Source: Actinoplanes xinjiangensis (lineage in GTDB: Bacteria > Actinomycetota > Actinomycetes > Mycobacteriales > Micromonosporaceae). From it: a stretch of 64,000 nt of DNA. The position numbers and the translations under genes were made by a program. The DNA is taken from positions 310,001 to 374,000 of the forward strand of contig NZ_QGGR01000005.1 of the NCBI RefSeq assembly GCF_003148685.1, in the 5' to 3' direction. The notes under the pieces were generated by a model that saw only the letters and a list, made by a program, of their open reading frames with translations, was not told the DNA's origin and searched no databases. Shown in pieces: positions 29,649 to 38,475 of the stretch; positions within the stretch are counted from its first letter, which is position 1; each line of letters starts with the position of its first letter.

Positions 29649-30277
29649 TCGCGGAGGATTCGGTGCTGCTGCGGGCCGGTCTGACCAGGCTTCTGGACGA
29701 CGGCGGGTTCGATGTCGTCGAAGCGGTCTCCGACGCCGATCAGCTTCTGCGGGCGGTCGAGGAGCATCGTCCCGACGTGGCGCTCGTCGACGTGCGGATG
29801 CCGCCCACCTACACCGATGAGGGCATCCGGGCCGCCCTCGTCATCCGTCAACAGTTCCCGGCGGTCGCCGTGGTCGTCCTGTCCCAGTATGTCGAGGAAC
29901 GGTATGCAACCGACCTGCTGTCGGTGCGGACCACCGGGGTCGGCTACCTGCTGAAGGACCGGGTCGCGCACGTCACCGAATTCCTGGACGCGCTGCGCCG
30001 GGTGGCCGCCGGCGGCACCGCCCTGGACCCGGAGGTGGTCGCCCAGCTGATCGTGCGGCATCGCCCCGACCCGCTGGAACGCCTCACCCCGCGTGAGTCG
30101 GAGGTGCTACGGCTGATGGCCGAGGGCCGATCCAACAACGGCATCGTCGACGCCCTTCGGGTCAGCCACAGCGCGGTCGAGAAGTACATCAGCAGCATCT
30201 TCACCAAGCTCGAGCTTCCGGCCGCCGAGTCCGACCACCGGCGCGTGCTCGCCGTCCTGAAGTTCCTGCGCACCTGA
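29636..30277 (+). CDS. NarL/FixJ-family response regulator
   Basis: The 213-residue protein starts at a GTG inside the end of the kinase gene. It has a receiver domain (1-120) with acidic pocket E7/D8, phospho-acceptor Asp52 (LVDVRMPP) and a Lys in YLLKDRV, and a LuxR-type helix-turn-helix (about 145-205, LTPRESEVLRLMAEGRSNN, VEKYISSIFTKL). It is the cognate partner of the overlapping kinase. A terminator and repeats follow. Confidence 0.93.
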   Translation: MRTVIAEDSVLLRAGLTRLLDDGGFDVVEAVSDADQLLRAVEEHRPDVALVDVRMPPTYTDEGIRAALVIRQQFPAVAVVVLSQYVEERYATDLLSVRTTGVGYLLKDRVAHVTEFLDALRRVAAGGTALDPEVVAQLIVRHRPDPLERLTPRESEVLRLMAEGRSNNGIVDALRVSHSAVEKYISSIFTKLELPAAESDHRRVLAVLKFLRT

Positions 30278-30385
30278 CACTGCTGACAGCCCGGCCAACC
30301 GACAGCCCAGCCGGGCGACGCCTCGAAGAAGGACCGGCGGCCGGGGGCGTGCCAATTGTCCGCTGTGGTCGTCATCGGAGCCGAC

Positions 30386-30482
30386 CACACGACCGGCACC
30401 GCGACACGACCGGCACCACGAGATGACGGGCACCACGACACGACCCGCACCACGACACGACCCGCACCACGACACGACCGCG
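30386..30482. repeat. 17-bp tandem repeat, about 5.7 copies
   Basis: Five units and a partial sixth of consensus GACACGACCSGCACCAC run directly up to the terminator between convergent genes. Units 4 and 5 are identical; the others differ by 1-4 bases. The period is not a multiple of three, consistent with non-coding DNA. Confidence 0.85.
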
Positions 30483-30514
30483 GAGCGCCCGGGGCCGCAA
30501 GGCCCCGGGCGCTC
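30483..30514. terminator. Perfect 14-bp bidirectional terminator with GCAA loop
   Basis: GAGCGCCCGGGGCC and its exact complement flank a GCAA (GNRA) tetraloop. It lies 7 bp from the stop codon of the minus-strand hydrolase gene and serves both convergent genes. Confidence 0.85.
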
Positions 30515-30520
30515 GCCGAC

Positions 30521-33202
30521 TCAGTCGGTCACGGTGCCGTCGACCGACGGCAACTCGACCGGCTCCCACGCGTTGGGCAGGAAGAACAGCGGCTGGAACC
30601 GAACATGTTCCGCGCCCTCCGCCAGCCCGTCCGCGACGGTGGGCACGGTGAACTGCACCGTTGTCGTGCCCGGCGGGATCTCCAGCCACGGCTGCACGTT
30701 CGTGGCGGACAGCGGCCGGGACGGCTCCGGTTCCTCGCCGCTGTTCGCGGTGAACCACTCCGGGTCGACGTCGGTCGACGTCAGCTCCGGGCCGGCCGTC
30801 GGCGCCTGCGGCAGCAGGAGCAGGTACGTGTAGTCGTCGGCCGCCCCGGACAGGGTCGCCGTCCAGGTCAGCGGTGATCCCTCGGCCGCGGTGACGGACG
30901 GGGTGATGGTGACCTCGGGCTCCGGCTCGTCCTCGCGGACGACGACACCGCCGTCGTAGTCGCCGACCACCGCGTTGCGGATCGCCTTCGCCGACACCGT
31001 GTACCGCCGGTCACCGCCGTACGTGGTGTTGCCCGGCACCGAGACCGGCACCGGGATCCGGGTGGTCCCCGGCTTGATGTCGGCCACCCAGGTGGTCGTC
31101 TCGTAGGTGCGCGGCTCGGTCAGGAACAGCCGGATCTTCGCCGCCCGCGGCCCGGTGGAGCGCACCTGCACCGTGTAGTCGGCCGTGCCGGAGTCACCTT
31201 CGTCGACGGTGATCTCGCCGACGTCGACACGGTCGAGCGGGGCCGGCCGCGGCGCGGGTGTGCCGGGACGCCAGCCCCAGGCGTCGATCAGCCAGGCCGG
31301 TCCGTCACCGCGCGGGGTGATGTCGAGGCGGGCCACCGTGCGGACGCCCGGCGGCAGCGGCAGCCGGACCTCCTGCGCCCAGTGAGACGTGGTCCAGTCG
31401 CTGCCGGGCAGGCCGGCCACGGTCGCGGTGCCCAGTTCGGTGCGCCGGCCGCGGTCGTCGGTGACCGCGACGGTGAATCCGGTGGCCGCCGCGTTCGGCG
31501 GCACGATCAGCCGCATCGCCAGCGCCTGGGAGCCGGCTACCGGCAGCGCCTTCGCCGGGGTGAGGGTGGCGGTGGCGGTGCCGTCGAACGCGACCGCGTG
31601 CCGGCCGGGTTCGGGTGCCCAGAGCGGCACGAAATGCGGCGATGCCGCGGAGAAGTCCTCCGGGTCCAGGCAGGGGTTTCCGGACGCGGACGGCACCTGG
31701 TCACAGAGACGGGCCTGCTGTACGCCCAGACTGGCGTCCGGAATGATGGCGGCGGTCCGGTTCGCCCCGATGGCGTGGCTGAGCACCCGGGCCGGGCCGG
31801 CCGACGGTGCGCGCACCCCGGTGCCGTCGAGCAGCGGGCGGGCCCGGTCGTCACCGCCGGCGAACAGGCGTGCCGCCGTCGCGATGTAGGTGGCGCCGGC
31901 CGTCTGCTGCTGTGCCGGGGTGAGGCGGGTGGGGGCCACTCCGGCCGTACACAGGGGGTCGTCCTCGCCCCGGAAGTCGTCGAACGCCGGCCCGATCGCC
32001 TGCCCGGGCGTCCACTCGGTGTTGAAGTAGTTGTGGTTCGCGCCGATCATGTAGAGCGCGCTGTGCAGCGCCCGCCCGGAGCTGACCCCGCGCGTGGCGT
32101 CGATGAACATCTGACCCTGGAGGTCGGAGACGTCGCCGTCGCAGCCGGGCAGGATCGTCGCCGACGGCACGTCGGGCTGCGGGTTCTGGCCGAACAGGGT
32201 GGGCCCGATGAGCAGTTGGCCGCGGATCGTCCAGCGGACCCGGCCCCGGTAGTCGTCCTTGGCCGGCGGGTTGAGGCTGTCCAGGGCGGCCCGGTTCACT
32301 CCTTCGCCGCCGCGCGAGTGTCCCATCAGGAACACCCGGGACAGGTCGGCCCGGGGCGCCGCCCGGACGATCGCGGGTGCGCCGGCTCGGCCGCTGCCGG
32401 ACCAGTCGGCCCAGCGGGCCAGGTGTGTGCGGACCAGCGACGAACGGGCCTGCGCGCCGCCGTCGGTGTCGGCGGTGTCCTGGGCGTTGATGCCGTTGGC
32501 CGAGATCGACACGGTGACGTAGCCCTGGGAGGCGAGCAGTTGCTGCGCCTGGAGGTAGCCGCGGTGGCTGGGCACCGCCGCGGAACCGGCCGGGCACGGC
32601 CACTGGAGGGCGATCGAATCGGGGTCGTCGCCGGTGAAGCAGGTCCAGTGGCGGCCGTGCAGGAACAGCGCCAGCGGCCGCTTACCCGCCGCACCCTTCG
32701 GGGCGACCACGACGGCCTGCATCTCCACCGGGGACGGGTAGGTCGACAGTTTCACGCCGGGCAGCGAGTATTCGCCGGTGGTCGTCGCGTACGGCCCCTT
32801 GACGCCGGGGTCGACGGTGGTGGCCGGCAGCTCGGGCGTGGTGGCCGGCGCGGTGGCCGACCGGCGCTGCTGTGCCCGGGGCGCCGCCGCGTCGACCCGT
32901 TTGCCGCCGATCCGGACCTCCAGATCGGTCAGCCGGCCCACCGGGCCGCCCGGGAGGACGAACGTCCGCAGATCGGAGGCACCCTCGGCGCGGCCGAGCA
33001 ACCGGTTCCCGGCCCAGAACTCGACCGCGGCGTCACCCGGTGGGATCGGCTTCTCGCTGGTCCAGGTCAGGGCTCGCTCGTCGAACGACCAGCCGGGCGG
33101 GAGCCCGGCCGGCGCGGGCCGGGGCGGGTCCGCCGAGGCGGGCGCCGACACTCCCATCAGCAGCGTGCTTGTCGCCACCGCGGCGACCAGAAATTTACGC
33201 AT
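30521..33202 (-). CDS. Large secreted alpha/beta hydrolase with Calx-beta-like C-terminus
   Basis: The 893-residue protein has a signal peptide (MRKFLVAAVATSTLLMG, cleavage near SAPASA). The start at 33202 has GGAG 3 bases before; an in-frame ATG at 33214 has no ribosome-binding site. The central hydrolase region contains LFLHGRHW, GYVTVSISANG and nucleophile elbow GHSRGGEG. The C-terminal third has two Calx-beta/immunoglobulin-like modules (VDEGDSGTADYTVQV, TAAEGSPLTWTATLSG). It may be an extracellular lipase- or esterase-like enzyme; the substrate is unknown. It is downstream of the GH26 gene by 49 bases in the same direction. Confidence 0.78.
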   Translation of the reverse strand: MRKFLVAAVATSTLLMGVSAPASADPPRPAPAGLPPGWSFDERALTWTSEKPIPPGDAAVEFWAGNRLLGRAEGASDLRTFVLPGGPVGRLTDLEVRIGGKRVDAAAPRAQQRRSATAPATTPELPATTVDPGVKGPYATTTGEYSLPGVKLSTYPSPVEMQAVVVAPKGAAGKRPLALFLHGRHWTCFTGDDPDSIALQWPCPAGSAAVPSHRGYLQAQQLLASQGYVTVSISANGINAQDTADTDGGAQARSSLVRTHLARWADWSGSGRAGAPAIVRAAPRADLSRVFLMGHSRGGEGVNRAALDSLNPPAKDDYRGRVRWTIRGQLLIGPTLFGQNPQPDVPSATILPGCDGDVSDLQGQMFIDATRGVSSGRALHSALYMIGANHNYFNTEWTPGQAIGPAFDDFRGEDDPLCTAGVAPTRLTPAQQQTAGATYIATAARLFAGGDDRARPLLDGTGVRAPSAGPARVLSHAIGANRTAAIIPDASLGVQQARLCDQVPSASGNPCLDPEDFSAASPHFVPLWAPEPGRHAVAFDGTATATLTPAKALPVAGSQALAMRLIVPPNAAATGFTVAVTDDRGRRTELGTATVAGLPGSDWTTSHWAQEVRLPLPPGVRTVARLDITPRGDGPAWLIDAWGWRPGTPAPRPAPLDRVDVGEITVDEGDSGTADYTVQVRSTGPRAAKIRLFLTEPRTYETTTWVADIKPGTTRIPVPVSVPGNTTYGGDRRYTVSAKAIRNAVVGDYDGGVVVREDEPEPEVTITPSVTAAEGSPLTWTATLSGAADDYTYLLLLPQAPTAGPELTSTDVDPEWFTANSGEEPEPSRPLSATNVQPWLEIPPGTTTVQFTVPTVADGLAEGAEHVRFQPLFFLPNAWEPVELPSVDGTVTD

Positions 33203-33251
33203 GCACTCCGTCATAGTCGGCGCATGCAAATATTCGGATGGCTGAGGGTGT

Positions 33252-34217
33252 TCAGCCGGAGAAGCGGGTACTACGGGCCATCTTCCGGTAGGCGGCCAGT
33301 GCCTCGTCGTCGGTGTCCGGCCGGAAGTTGCGGGAGGTGCCCTTCTGGTTGTCGGTGTCGAACCAGACCACGGCCCCGATCGACGGCGTCGCGGCCACAT
33401 AGGTGGAGAGTCTGCGGATCCAGGGCGCCTTGGTGTTCCGGCCGTGGCCGATGGCCGCCGTCTCGGCCAGCACGATCGGCTTGCGCCCGCCGTAGGCGTC
33501 GACGATCGGGGTGAACAGGGTCCGCGGCGACTCTCTGGAGAAGTTGTAGCCGGACACCCCGACCCAGTCGACGTAGGAGTCGCCCGGGTAGTAGTTCTGG
33601 AATCTGTTCCAGGAGACGTCCGGGCCGGAGTTCCAGTTGGGGCCCCACACCCAGGCCACGTTGGTGGCGCCCTCCTCCCGGAAGATCCGGTGCATGCGCC
33701 GCCACGACTTGATGTACCCGGACGCCTTGCGCCCGTTGTGGGCGCCGTCCCAGTCGAACCAGTTGCCGTTCATCTCCCAGCCCCAGCGCAGCATGATCGG
33801 GCGGCGCATGCCGGCCAGCCGGGTGGCCATCAGGGCGATGTCACGGTCGGACCTGCCGCTGGTGATCCGCTTGTGGAAGGTGCCGTCCCAGGACACCATG
33901 AGCACCGCGCCGGGCGGCACCTCCGGCTCGCTGACCGGCGCGTATCCCGTCCACGGGTAGTAGCGGTGCACGATCCGCTGGTCACGCCCGAGCTGCTTGC
34001 GGCGCAGCGCCAGGCTCTCGGTGAGGGATCTGCCGCGCAGCGAGAGGTACGACCCGAGCATCGCCTTTCCGGGCCGGAAGCGGACCGGCCCGCCCCGTCC
34101 GACCGCCGCCTCGGCCGGTTGCGTGACGCCGGCGGTCAGCACCGCGGCCGGCACGGCCATCGTCATCAGGCCCAGTACCCGGCGGCGCGCGATACCGGTG
34201 GGCTGTTCGTCTTCCAC
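33252..34217 (-). CDS. Secreted GH26 beta-mannanase/endoglucanase-like enzyme
   Basis: The 321-residue protein has a Tat-like signal (ARRRVLGLMTMAVPAAVL). The catalytic region is of GH26 type: acid/base Glu148 in LRWGWEMNGNW and nucleophile Glu252 in VLAETA, with WVGVSGYN and AVVWFD between and after. It probably cleaves beta-mannan or mixed-linkage glucan outside the cell. It is upstream of, and probably cotranscribed with, the large hydrolase gene. Confidence 0.85.
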   Translation of the reverse strand: MEDEQPTGIARRRVLGLMTMAVPAAVLTAGVTQPAEAAVGRGGPVRFRPGKAMLGSYLSLRGRSLTESLALRRKQLGRDQRIVHRYYPWTGYAPVSEPEVPPGAVLMVSWDGTFHKRITSGRSDRDIALMATRLAGMRRPIMLRWGWEMNGNWFDWDGAHNGRKASGYIKSWRRMHRIFREEGATNVAWVWGPNWNSGPDVSWNRFQNYYPGDSYVDWVGVSGYNFSRESPRTLFTPIVDAYGGRKPIVLAETAAIGHGRNTKAPWIRRLSTYVAATPSIGAVVWFDTDNQKGTSRNFRPDTDDEALAAYRKMARSTRFSG

Positions 34218-34413
34218 GGGCTCAGCGTGCCCGCCCCGGCGCCGCCTGCCCTCCTCCCCGCAGTCGGCAAATGGCAGCCAACCATCCCGAATCAGGCAGG
34301 CTGGGCGAGGCCTACCGCGTTCGTGCCAGCTCCGTCAGGCGCCGCATCGACGCCACCGGAACCGGGCAGGCTGTGCCTCCTCGATCGATAACGACCAGAA
34401 GGACAGAAAACCC

Positions 34414-35055
34414 ATGCGAGCCCTCACGACGGTCGTCCCCGGCCTGGTTCTGCTCACCGCCCTGGCCGCCTGCGGCTCGTCCGGCGGCGACACGGCCGGG
34501 TCCGCTCCCGCAAGCACCGGAGCCACCACGCCGGCCGGGACACCGACCGCCTCCGGGACCACGTCCGCCGCGCCGGCGCAGAGCCCGGGCGGATCGGCGG
34601 GTGGCGGGAAGTCGGCGTGCGGGACGCAGGACGTCGCGGTCACGATCACGGCGCAGCCGGGCGGGGACACGACGGTGCGGCGCGGGCTGGTGGCCGTCAC
34701 CAACACGGCGAAGAGTGCCTGCACACTCCGCGGGTGGCTGTTCGTCACCCTGGTCAACGCGGCGAACGAGCCGGTCGGCCCGCCCGCCGAGACGGTCGAG
34801 GAGCCCGGGCCGGCGCAGGACATCGAGATCAGGCCGGGCACGACCGCGTTCGCCGGGCTCAAGTGGACCGCCTGCGACAAGGCCGACTCGGCCTGCCACG
34901 TGGGCAACACGATCCGCTACAGCCTGACCAAGTCGACGGACGGGCCGGCGGCGAAGCTGGACGGGTTCCCGGCGCCGGAGAAGAGTGGCATCACCATGAA
35001 GTCGCTGCTGATCGGCAGCCTCCAGCCGGCCACGCAGGGCGTCGTCGCCTGGTGA
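34414..35055 (+). CDS. DUF4232 lipoprotein
   Basis: The 213-residue protein starts at ATG 34414 after AGAAGGACAG. A signal peptide ends in lipobox L-A-A-C, followed by a Ser/Thr/Pro/Gly linker of about 45 residues and a DUF4232 beta-domain (about 70-213) with VTNTAKSACTLRGW and four cysteines that could form two disulfides. The family is common on the actinomycete surface; its function is unknown. It is divergent from the GH26 gene. Confidence 0.82.
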   Translation: MRALTTVVPGLVLLTALAACGSSGGDTAGSAPASTGATTPAGTPTASGTTSAAPAQSPGGSAGGGKSACGTQDVAVTITAQPGGDTTVRRGLVAVTNTAKSACTLRGWLFVTLVNAANEPVGPPAETVEEPGPAQDIEIRPGTTAFAGLKWTACDKADSACHVGNTIRYSLTKSTDGPAAKLDGFPAPEKSGITMKSLLIGSLQPATQGVVAW

Positions 35056-35086
35056 TCCGCTCCGCGGGCACCCACGGTCGCCTGAT

Positions 35087-36070
35087 CTAGGACGGTAGAC
35101 GCAGGCGCGCCTGGACCGGCAGGTGATCGCTCGGGAACTGGCCGGCCTGCCGGTGGGTGTTGATCAGGGCGGCCGACACGGTGATGCCGGGGCTGGTCAG
35201 GATCCAGTCGACGCGCTGGCCGTCCGGGATCAGCGGCTCGTAGTTGTGGATGGTGCCCCAGGCCGGTCCGCGACGCGGAGCGCTCCACGAATCACGCAGG
35301 CCCGCCTCGGCGGTGAGGAGGCGGTAGACCTCGCCGTCCGGGGTGGCCGGGCTGTTGAAATCGCCGGTCAGCACGATCGGCACCGGGCCGAACGCGGCGA
35401 TCCGGTCCATGATCAGGCGGGCCGACTGACGGCGGGCGGTCTCGCTGACGTTGTCCAGGTGAGTGTTGACGGCGAAGAACCGGGCGCCGGTCTCCCGGTC
35501 GGTGAACAGCACCCACGTGACCATCCGGACACGATGCGCGTCCCAGCTGATGGAGCCGGGCACCTCGGGGGTCTCGGAGAGCCAGAAGTGGCCGTACCTC
35601 TGTGGGGTCAGCCGGGTCCGGTTGAAGAAGATCTCCATGTGCTCGCCGAGGCCGCCCGGGTCGCGGCCGAGACCGATGCTGTCGTAGTCGGCGCCCAGGT
35701 CACTCTCGATGTCCCGCAGCTGGATGGCCAGCCCCTCCTGGGTGCCGATCAGATCCGGTCGTTCGGCGGCCAGCAGGGCACGCGTCACCGGGCGCCGCTC
35801 GGCCCACGAGTTGGGCGGGGTGATGCTCGCGTAGCGCAGGTTGAAGCTCATGACCTCGAGATCGGCGGGTGCGGCCGGGCCGGCGAGCAGCCGCATGGCG
35901 GACACCGGCGGAACGGTCACCGACGGAATGACCGGGGCCGAGGGAGTGGCCCCGGCCGACGGGGTGACGGACGCGGCGGGCACCCGGTGGGCCACCTCGC
36001 TGCCGGCGATCGAGGTGCAGAGCACGGTGAGTGCCGTGAGGACGATCCCCCGCATCCCGCGCATCGGCAC
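35087..36070 (-). CDS. Secreted endonuclease/exonuclease/phosphatase-family protein
   Basis: The 327-residue protein has a signal peptide and a Pro/Val-rich linker, then the EEP fold from residue about 70: VMSFNLRY, IGTQEG, AVNTHLDN, TGDFNS, VDWILTS and a final SDHLPV, all the conserved catalytic positions. It is probably a secreted phosphodiesterase or sphingomyelinase-like enzyme rather than a nuclease with a known target. Several in-frame ATGs near the start make the exact N-terminus uncertain. It is divergent from the DUF4132 gene. Confidence 0.83.
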   Translation of the reverse strand: MPMRGMRGIVLTALTVLCTSIAGSEVAHRVPAASVTPSAGATPSAPVIPSVTVPPVSAMRLLAGPAAPADLEVMSFNLRYASITPPNSWAERRPVTRALLAAERPDLIGTQEGLAIQLRDIESDLGADYDSIGLGRDPGGLGEHMEIFFNRTRLTPQRYGHFWLSETPEVPGSISWDAHRVRMVTWVLFTDRETGARFFAVNTHLDNVSETARRQSARLIMDRIAAFGPVPIVLTGDFNSPATPDGEVYRLLTAEAGLRDSWSAPRRGPAWGTIHNYEPLIPDGQRVDWILTSPGITVSAALINTHRQAGQFPSDHLPVQARLRLPS

Positions 36071-36177
36071 CGTTCGACGATAGCAAGTAGATGATCACAC
36101 ACGGTGATGACCTGCTTGCGGTTGGGCCGGGCGGACGCCACTCCGATACGGTCTGGCGGATCGACGGGGAGGCGACG

Positions 36178-38454
36178 ATGGCGGCGGGTGACGGGAACAG
36201 GCCGATCGTGATCGACGGGCTGTTCTGCACGGACGAGCCGGTCCTGGTGTGGCAGGACGGCGAACACGACAGATGGGCCGCCCGTGCCGCGGCCCTCGAC
36301 CACGGCCGGGAGCAGCCCGACTGGCCGAAGGCCGTGACCAGCGCGAGCCGGTTGTCCGATCTGGCACCCGCACAGATCTCGTGGCTGATCGCGAAGGGCC
36401 CGGACGGCCCGGCCCGCGCACTGATCGCCGACCCGCCGATGCTGCGCCACCGGCAGCGCATCGATCTGGGCCGGGTCGCGGTCGCCCGGTTCGAGCTGGA
36501 CGCGCTGCCGTTCGCGCTCAGTGAGGCCGGGGAGAGCGCCGATCCCCTCGGTCTGCTGGTGCTGCCGTTCCGTGCACCGGACGCGGCCGTCCTGGTCGCG
36601 GGCTGGTTGCGGCATCTCGGGTCGGCGCGCCTGTGGGCGCGGCTCTGGCTGGGCCGGCACCCCGAGGCCGCGGCGCGGGCGCTGATCCCGGCCGCCGCCG
36701 GGCGCCCCGGCCGGGCGCGGCAGAACGCCGGAGACGCACTCCGCTTCCTCACCGCGGCCGGCCACGGGCCGATCATCCGCAAAACCGCCGAGGGGTACGG
36801 CCAGGGCGCCCTCGCCGTGGTGACGGACCTGCTCGGACCCGACACCGCGGACATGCCGGCCGATGGCCCGCGGCCCGCGGGTGAGCAGCTTCAGCTCGTA
36901 CCACCGATGCCCCCGGCCCGGCCGCAACCGGTCCGGAAGGCGAAGGCACCGCAGTGGTTGCACCCCGAACGGCTGCCGGAGTTGCGCCGCGCCGACGGCG
37001 GTGTGATGCCGGTCGACGAGGCCGCCGCGGTGGCCGGGGCGCTGATGCGGTCGCGTCTGGCGGATCCGCCGGAGCCGCCGCCCGGCGATCCCGACCGGCC
37101 CGGCGGCCTGCCGCTGATCGTCGAGTCGTCGGCGGCCACCCAACCGCTGGTGGCGCCTCTGGACGAGCAGGCGCGACAGCTGCTGGCGGGAGTCGACCGG
37201 CGGAGTCTGGCGGAGTTCGGGCGGGCGCTGCTGGACGAGTGGCTGGCCGACGGGATGCCGGTCCCGGAGGTGCCGGTGCTCCTCGCGCAGGCCCACGTCG
37301 GCGACGACACGACGATGGAACAGCTGGGCCCGCTGGTCCGCTCGTGGCCGGCGAAGAGCCGCTACGCGCGGGCCGCCGACGGATTCGCGGTGCTGGCCAC
37401 GGTGGGTTCGGACGTGTCGCTGCGGCATCTGCTGGCGATCGAGGCCAACATGTCCGGCGGATCGACCAACGACCGGGCCCTCGACTATCTGGCGCAGGCG
37501 GCCGCGCGGCGCGGGCTGTCGGTGACACAGCTCGCCGACCGGCTGGCGATCACGCACGGCCTGGACCGGGGGGTGACCGTCGACTACGGCACACGATCGT
37601 TCCCGGTCGTCGTCGACGAGCACCTGACCGCCCACGTGACCGGCCCCGACGGGCGGGTCCTCGCGCGTCCCCCGAAGCCGGGCGTCAAGGACACCGCACC
37701 GGGCGCCTACCAGTGGTTCCTCCAGTTCAAGAAGGATCTGCGGGCGACCGCGGCGGCACAGACCGCCCGGCTGGAACGGGACATGCACCGGCACCGGCTG
37801 CGCCCGGCCCGCGACCTGCCCGGTGTGCTGCTGCCGCACCCGATCCTCGGGCCGATCGCGCGGCGGCTGCTGTGGGGCGAGTACGACACGGCGAACCGCC
37901 TGGTCCGGGCGCTGCGGGTGGCGGAGGACGGCAGTCTCGCCGATGTGCACGACACCACCGTCACCGTCGACGGCGGCACCCCGCTCGGGATCGTGCACCC
38001 GGCCGAGCTGGGTGACGAGCTGGCCGGCTGGGCGCAGATCATCGCCGACTACGAGATCCTCCAGCCGTTCCCGCAGGTCGACCGGCCGGCGGTGGCGCTC
38101 ACCGCGGAGCAGCGCGCGGCCACCGGCCTGCCCGGCTTCGGGCCGGTCCCTCCGGACGCGATCGAGACGCTGCTGCGCGGCCGGTGGCAGGGCAACGGGT
38201 ACGAGAACCCGGACAGCAGGCACACGCAGCTACGGCACACGCTGCCCGGCGGGCTGACCCTGCTCGTCGAGCTGCACCCGGGCGTGCCGACGTCGACGTA
38301 CCTCACCCCGGCCACCGACCAGCGGATCACCGAGATCTGGGCGGACCACACCTGGTCGGACCACTGGCAGTCGGTACGCCGTACCCCCATGGGGGTCTGC
38401 GATCCGGCCGCCCTGTCGGAGTTGCTCGTCGAGCTGTACGCCCTCGGACGCTGA
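36178..38454 (+). CDS. DUF4132-like protein
   Basis: The 758-residue protein starts at ATG 36178 with a strong GGGGAGG site. It has no signal peptide or membrane helix. The C-terminal 250 residues resemble DUF4132 (FVPLKDLRATAAAQTARLERDM-like helix region, then a beta-rich end), a domain found in MolR-type and WGR-linked proteins. No WGR is seen. The central part is Pro/Ala-rich and helical. The role is unknown; it is cytoplasmic by prediction. Confidence 0.6.
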   Translation: MAAGDGNRPIVIDGLFCTDEPVLVWQDGEHDRWAARAAALDHGREQPDWPKAVTSASRLSDLAPAQISWLIAKGPDGPARALIADPPMLRHRQRIDLGRVAVARFELDALPFALSEAGESADPLGLLVLPFRAPDAAVLVAGWLRHLGSARLWARLWLGRHPEAAARALIPAAAGRPGRARQNAGDALRFLTAAGHGPIIRKTAEGYGQGALAVVTDLLGPDTADMPADGPRPAGEQLQLVPPMPPARPQPVRKAKAPQWLHPERLPELRRADGGVMPVDEAAAVAGALMRSRLADPPEPPPGDPDRPGGLPLIVESSAATQPLVAPLDEQARQLLAGVDRRSLAEFGRALLDEWLADGMPVPEVPVLLAQAHVGDDTTMEQLGPLVRSWPAKSRYARAADGFAVLATVGSDVSLRHLLAIEANMSGGSTNDRALDYLAQAAARRGLSVTQLADRLAITHGLDRGVTVDYGTRSFPVVVDEHLTAHVTGPDGRVLARPPKPGVKDTAPGAYQWFLQFKKDLRATAAAQTARLERDMHRHRLRPARDLPGVLLPHPILGPIARRLLWGEYDTANRLVRALRVAEDGSLADVHDTTVTVDGGTPLGIVHPAELGDELAGWAQIIADYEILQPFPQVDRPAVALTAEQRAATGLPGFGPVPPDAIETLLRGRWQGNGYENPDSRHTQLRHTLPGGLTLLVELHPGVPTSTYLTPATDQRITEIWADHTWSDHWQSVRRTPMGVCDPAALSELLVELYALGR

Positions 38455-38475
38455 TCGTCGCGCCGCCGGCGGGTC

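Noticed and set aside
30386..30482. CRISPR array
   Set aside because: The units are directly adjacent with no spacers and no cas genes are near.
31382..33514. A 710-codon open frame on the plus strand
   Set aside because: It is antisense to the hydrolase gene and follows its codon bias; no start signal or homology.
35917..38223. A 768-codon minus-strand frame
   Set aside because: Arg/Pro/Gly-rich shadow of the DUF4132 gene.
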